From JAZGDL01 sp036477795 (GTDB taxonomy: Bacteria > Planctomycetota > Phycisphaerae > UBA1845), in NCBI GenBank assembly GCA_036477795.1, contig JAZGDL010000364.1, positions 1 through 16,628 on the forward strand: 16,628 nt of DNA, given 5' to 3'. The notes under the pieces are model-generated. The model did no database searches. It saw only the letters and a program-made list of their open reading frames with translations, and was not told the origin of the DNA. Made by a program: the position numbers and the translations under genes. This document shows positions 13,582 through 16,628 of the stretch, piece by piece; position 1 is the first letter of the stretch; each line of letters begins with the position of its first letter.

Positions 13582-15603
13582 CTATTCGCTGGCAGGCCCG
13601 AATCGTCTGATCTGGACTGGCAACGCAAAGCGGTGGCTTCGTGTTATCATGCGCACAAAACCCTTGGACTGAATCCGCTGCACGTCATCCGCCAGGTCGC
13701 GGAACGCAAACTTGCGCGCGACCTCACGGGCTTCGCGGTCGTCGTCGAGATGCGCGATGAAGAAGTTGTCCGTATTCTTGATGAGATCAGGCGAAATCGT
13801 CGTCATGGATTGCGTCGCGTAGACCATGGCGATATTCAGTTTCGCCCCCTCTTTCGCAAGAAGGTTGTAGATGCTGTTCAGGTCGGTGTCGTCCTTATTG
13901 AATAAGCGGTGTGCCTCTTCGAAATAGAACATCACAAACCGTTCGCCCACCCCGTCCTCCGAGTTAAAACGTCGGTTTTGTTCATGGAAAATCGCGCGGC
14001 AGAGACGATCGACAAGGTTGTTGCGCACGATCTCGTTTGACTGCGACATATCGATGAATACTGACGTGCCACTCGCGACGTGTTCTGCGATTTCTGAAAA
14101 GATCGAGGAACCCTGAGAACTATGATATTTGTTGAAGGGCCGAATGTAATTGTGCGCCACAATTGTGTTGTCCGAAAGCATTCGCAGAAGTTTGTCCTCC
14201 GTGTCGTTAAAGTAGGGCGAACCGTCGCTCGAATTCGGGAACCAGTTAGCGTCATCGTCATGTTGACGGCGCAGCGCCACGACACGTTGATATAACCTTA
14301 GTAAAACAGTGACAGGCTGCCCACGCTCCTCGAATCCTCCGTTTCGACCTGTTAACACACCCTGTACGTTTTGCACGAGGTCGTTCTTGACGTTCGCCTT
14401 GAACGTGATGGGTGCGGTACAATTCGCAGGTTCATCGAACCCAGCTCGGTGCAACAAAGCGTACCACATCCCCATTGTACGCCAGTAGTGGTTGAAACCG
14501 CTCCGGTCCTGGGCTCGGTTCGGGGCCTGGGGCGGATCCACTGGTGCCCAGTCCAAGACAGGTCGCCAGTAGCCAGGCAGCGCGCTGTTTTCGGTGTGCC
14601 ACAGCGCGCTGACCAACGCGTGGCCAACGGACGGAAAACGATAGAAGTCGATGGCCAGCAGCCGGGCCTGCTGGAGTTCGAGCGCTCTCTCATCGTCGCG
14701 CAGCGGCTTTGGCGCGAGGGAATAACGTACGGACCGTTTGGGAAAGAGCGCGTACAGGCTCGTACGGTCCTGATCATTGATGTAGGTGTACTCACCGGAC
14801 GGGTCGAAAAAGACCTGTGCCACATCGAGTCCCGATTCAAAGATCGCCTGAGCAATCACTTTGTTGCTGTTAGACTTGCCGAAACGGGTCTTGCCGAAGT
14901 TCGCGAGCCGCTGTGCGGCGGTTGGTTCACCGACAATATCACGTGGGTCGATCAGGATCGGTACGTTGACAGGATTGCCGGGCGATGGCGTTTCCGTATA
15001 GCGCAGCCGTCCGATCTCGACCGCGTGTTCGCACCGCACGAAGGAGTTAATCAATACTGTGAGGTCTTCGTCAGTGGGCATGTACGCTACGTAGGCGAAC
15101 GGTGAGAAAAACGTATCAACATCGTTGCCAAAACCGATTCTTGACTCGTTGGCTTGCTCGTCTGGCTCGTCAAAGAAGGTGCCGACTATCGAAGCTTTGA
15201 GGGCCCCCCACAGGAGGTCCTGGTGAGTTAACGGATCGAGTTGAGCTTGCAGCTTGTGGGCCTGAAACAGCGTCTGTTGGACGGTTGACTCAACCGGGGT
15301 GGGTGCCGAATTGGTGACACGGGCAAGGACAAGTCTGTCGCAGAACGGCCGGTCTTCTGAATCGACCGCACGTGGATCCACGCGAAACAAAACGAACGAG
15401 CCTCGTGGGACGCCGCCGCAGTTACGCTTCCATGGGTCGCATGTCACGAAATGCGATTCCTCGAAATCGAACTTCAACAGCAGGCCAAGAAGACGGTCGG
15501 AATCCAGTTGATACCGCTGGGCAATGCGTGCAACAGGCCCAGCGGGTTCACGAATCTCCTGGTCGCCCTGCCTTTCGAGTTCTGAACTGATAACGTCTGC
15601 CAT
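13582..15603 (-). CDS. HerA-like hexameric DNA translocase (FtsK/HerA superfamily ATPase)
   Basis: 673 aa. Walker A GKTRFGKS (237-244) is followed by SNSNKVIAQAI, then VFFDPSGEY (264-272), the DPxGEY turn characteristic of HerA/VirB4-type ATPases. The Walker B strand ends in FYFEEAHRLF (559-568). LLAKEGAKLNIAMVYATQSMTTIS (581-604) is the HerA sensor region, followed by DLIKNTDNFFIAHL. The first about 220 residues probably hold the HerA N-terminal barrel (HAS-like) plus an added region; residues about 300-500 are a long insertion (about 200 aa) that I do not recognise. Should form a ring that pumps DNA to its NurA partner. First gene of a three-gene minus-strand operon; AAGGA lies about ten bases before the ATG. 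No clear sigma70 promoter is visible upstream. Confidence 0.88.
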   Translation of the reverse strand: MADVISSELERQGDQEIREPAGPVARIAQRYQLDSDRLLGLLLKFDFEESHFVTCDPWKRNCGGVPRGSFVLFRVDPRAVDSEDRPFCDRLVLARVTNSAPTPVESTVQQTLFQAHKLQAQLDPLTHQDLLWGALKASIVGTFFDEPDEQANESRIGFGNDVDTFFSPFAYVAYMPTDEDLTVLINSFVRCEHAVEIGRLRYTETPSPGNPVNVPILIDPRDIVGEPTAAQRLANFGKTRFGKSNSNKVIAQAIFESGLDVAQVFFDPSGEYTYINDQDRTSLYALFPKRSVRYSLAPKPLRDDERALELQQARLLAIDFYRFPSVGHALVSALWHTENSALPGYWRPVLDWAPVDPPQAPNRAQDRSGFNHYWRTMGMWYALLHRAGFDEPANCTAPITFKANVKNDLVQNVQGVLTGRNGGFEERGQPVTVLLRLYQRVVALRRQHDDDANWFPNSSDGSPYFNDTEDKLLRMLSDNTIVAHNYIRPFNKYHSSQGSSIFSEIAEHVASGTSVFIDMSQSNEIVRNNLVDRLCRAIFHEQNRRFNSEDGVGERFVMFYFEEAHRLFNKDDTDLNSIYNLLAKEGAKLNIAMVYATQSMTTISPDLIKNTDNFFIAHLDDDREAREVARKFAFRDLADDVQRIQSKGFVRMITRSHRFALPVQIRRFGPASE

Positions 15604-15930
15604 AGCCCTAGTTCCTTGAGCACGCCTTGTGCACTTTCAAGACCGAATAGCCCGCCTTAGACCAATCGCGTCCACTTTGTGCTCCGCCTGACGGCTTTCC
15701 GACAGGCCACGCTACGTTCGAGCATGGGCGGACCACGATGGTCGCCGACTGCCGCCGAACCCGGGCTCAACGACGCGGCTCGGACAGTCCGGGGGACAGT
15801 ATACGCCTGTCTGCCCGGGTTGTCGAGAATTCGGACGGGGTCTGGACTGGCTGCCAATCCCAATTCAAGGCGGCAACAGGTCGCTGGCGAGGTGCGGTCC
15901 AAGGGCGTGGGGATCCGGCTTCTTTCGCGC
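15604..15930. other. Leader/intergenic region upstream of herA, no gene seen
   Basis: This 327-bp stretch holds the herA leader and otherwise no convincing coding frame, RNA gene or strong promoter. Open frames that cross it continue into the 30-bp tandem repeat and do not resemble a protein. Confidence 0.5.
15615..15641 (-). promoter_or_regulatory. Imperfect inverted repeat in the herA leader
   Basis: CTTGA (15615-15619) and TCAAG (15637-15641) flank GCAC (15620-15623) and GTGC (15629-15632), 12-38 bases upstream of the herA ATG and overlapping its AAGGA. It could be an operator or an mRNA structure controlling the operon; the asymmetric 4-base gap on one side weakens the case. Confidence 0.3.
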
Positions 15931-16050
15931 ACCCTCCCTTGCGGTCGCGGTTCGGAATGCACGCTCCCTTACGGTCGCGGTTCGGAATGCACCCTCCCTT
16001 ACGGTCGCGGTTCGGAATGCACGCTCCCTTACGGTCGCGTCTCGGAGTGC
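15931..16050. repeat. Four tandem 30-bp repeats
   Basis: Exactly four units of 30 bp (starts 15931, 15961, 15991, 16021), each containing CTCCCTTACGGTCGCGGTTC or a close variant followed by GGAATGCAC. Units 2 and 3 differ by one base; unit 1 has one G and unit 4 is eroded at its end. Because 30 is divisible by three, two frames stay open and encode the artefactual repeats LPYGRGSECT and PLRSRFGMH. The 20-mer is the right arm of the hairpin at 10607-10675. There are no unique spacers, so this is not CRISPR. Confidence 0.9.
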
Positions 16051-16052
16051 AG

Positions 16053-16268
16053 TCCCCGGATGACTTTGACCAGCCGCGCTACAACTTCGCCCGCGAAATG
16101 GGCTTGGCGATTGTGTTTTCCTGCGTCCTCGAAAAACCGAAGATGCTCGAAGCGGTGCTCGGCGGCAAGATCAACCCGCAGCGCCTGTCCCAGCTCCCCG
16201 CGGGCGTTGCCCTCACACGACTCCCAGGTTCCGATGCTCCCATCGAAGTGCAGGCCTGGACGCCTTGA
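16053..16268 (+). pseudogene. C-terminal coding remnant, unidentified
   Basis: About 71 codons with protein-like composition directly after the tandem repeat and without a start of its own: SPDDFDQPRYNFAREMG..., then EKPKMLEAVLGGKINP and LPAGVALTRLPGSDAPIEVQ, ending in WTP and a stop. It looks like the tail of a larger protein cut off by the repeat. The LPxGxAxxRLPG turn faintly recalls the C-terminus of VirD4/HerA-type ATPases, but this is too weak for an assignment. Confidence 0.4.
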
Positions 16269-16424
16269 TGATGATCCCTTGGGCAAGAAACGGGTGGGCG
16301 CAGTGCCCCGATTGCTTGGCTACGACTGAGCAGAGCAAGAGGCGGATCCTGTTGACAAACTGGTGGACGACGACGGCATCGTTTACATTCCGGCTGTGCG
16401 GGGCAAACGAACGGCGGCGGATCA

Positions 16425-16520
16425 TCTGCGGGGCGGTATTCGCCGCTTTTGACCACCACGGCAATGTGACGGGCATCGTTCTTTTCGGTTCTGGCCTTGT
16501 GGATGCCCTTTTTGGCATGC
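16425..16520 (-). pseudogene. Possible IS110-family transposase scrap
   Basis: On the minus strand the residues ARTEKNDARHIAVVVKSGEYRP resemble the K-T-D-R-N-D-A-R-x-I-A...G-x-Y/F-R-P stretch found in IS110-family DEDD transposases. The open frame around it does not keep resembling a transposase on either side, so at most a short remnant survives. Confidence 0.3.
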
Positions 16521-16628
16521 CCCGTGACGACCCGCGGATGCGAGTCTCCTCCGGGCTTATATCCCGGAACAGACCAGACTGGGACTCTCATCCGAACACG
16601 TATTACTGGTACTATGCCACCCTCGCCC
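16516..16628 (+). pseudogene. Prenyltransferase/squalene-cyclase repeat fragment, runs off the window
   Basis: In the frame starting near 16516 the translation reads PRDDPRMRVSSGL...DWDSHPNTYYWYYATLA up to the edge. The YYWYYATLA segment is typical of the alpha/alpha-toroid repeat proteins (squalene-hopene cyclase/prenyltransferase-like) that are abundant in planctomycetes. No start or RBS is visible and the preceding frame looks unrelated, so the left side is probably broken. Whether an intact 3' part follows cannot be seen. Confidence 0.4.

Noticed and set aside
15931..16050. Possible CRISPR array (30-bp repeats)
   Set aside because: Units abut with no unique spacers, there is no leader, and no cas gene is present.
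15679..16329. Long plus-strand open frames encoding LPYGRGSECT and PPLRSRFGMH repeats
   Set aside because: They are open only because the 30-bp tandem repeat keeps frame. The repeat's core also occurs in noncoding hairpins at 1367 and 10653, so it is a DNA repeat and not a protein.
16330..16449. Plus-strand coding stretch with KLVDDDGIVYIPAVRGKR
   Set aside because: Short, without a start, and overlaps the minus-strand transposase-like scrap; neither strand is convincing enough to annotate as a separate gene.

Overview
The window looks like a chromosomal stretch from a moderately high-GC bacterium, most likely a Planctomycetota member (Phycisphaerae-like) or a close relative. This rests on the style of its intergenic repeats, on a squalene-cyclase/prenyltransferase-like fragment at the right edge and on general codon use. 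No rRNA or other decisive marker is present, so the placement is an inference.

Left part (1-10576) is mostly ordinary chromosome: a tRNA-Leu(GAG) on the minus strand with its own promoter; a two-TM protein with a possible PH-like C-terminus (minus); a conserved-looking unknown protein; an overlapping pair made of a P-loop nucleoside/nucleotide-kinase-like protein and a NUDIX protein; gatB (tRNA amidotransferase subunit B); a Fic protein carrying the class II autoinhibitory motif; a DUF192 lipoprotein; a SpoIIE-type PP2C phosphatase with a degenerate receiver domain; then the translation pair rpmE2 (type B L31) and prfA (release factor 1). The kinase/NUDIX pair and fic look like accessory insertions between housekeeping genes.

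Between prfA and the next gene lies about 400 bp of nested inverted repeats (10605-10904). After it begins a defence island. First comes a 5' remnant of a dndC-like (DNA phosphorothioation sulfurtransferase) gene that still has a near-consensus promoter and RBS but stops after about 115 codons. Facing it is a compact minus-strand operon of three genes: a HerA-like FtsK/HerA hexameric ATPase, a NurA-domain nuclease with an inserted four-cysteine zinc ribbon, and a Dam/D12-class adenine methyltransferase whose ATG overlaps the nurA stop. The order ATPase - nuclease - methyltransferase suggests a self/non-self discrimination system in which methylation protects the host and HerA-NurA degrades unmarked DNA. 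This is the most interesting object in the window.

The right edge (15604-16628) is gene-poor: four tandem 30-bp copies of a repeat that also occurs beside prfA (so the repeat brackets the island), an unidentified C-terminal coding remnant, a probable IS110-like transposase scrap and a prenyltransferase-repeat fragment running off the end.

Three repeat families recur: an asymmetric hairpin with conserved 23-nt arms (1367-1431 and, inverted, 10607-10675, plus half-copies in tandem at 15931-16050); a composite of 7-bp and 8-bp microrepeats in opposite orientations at 39-125 and 8868-8976; and a 109-bp nested inverted repeat at 10796-10904.
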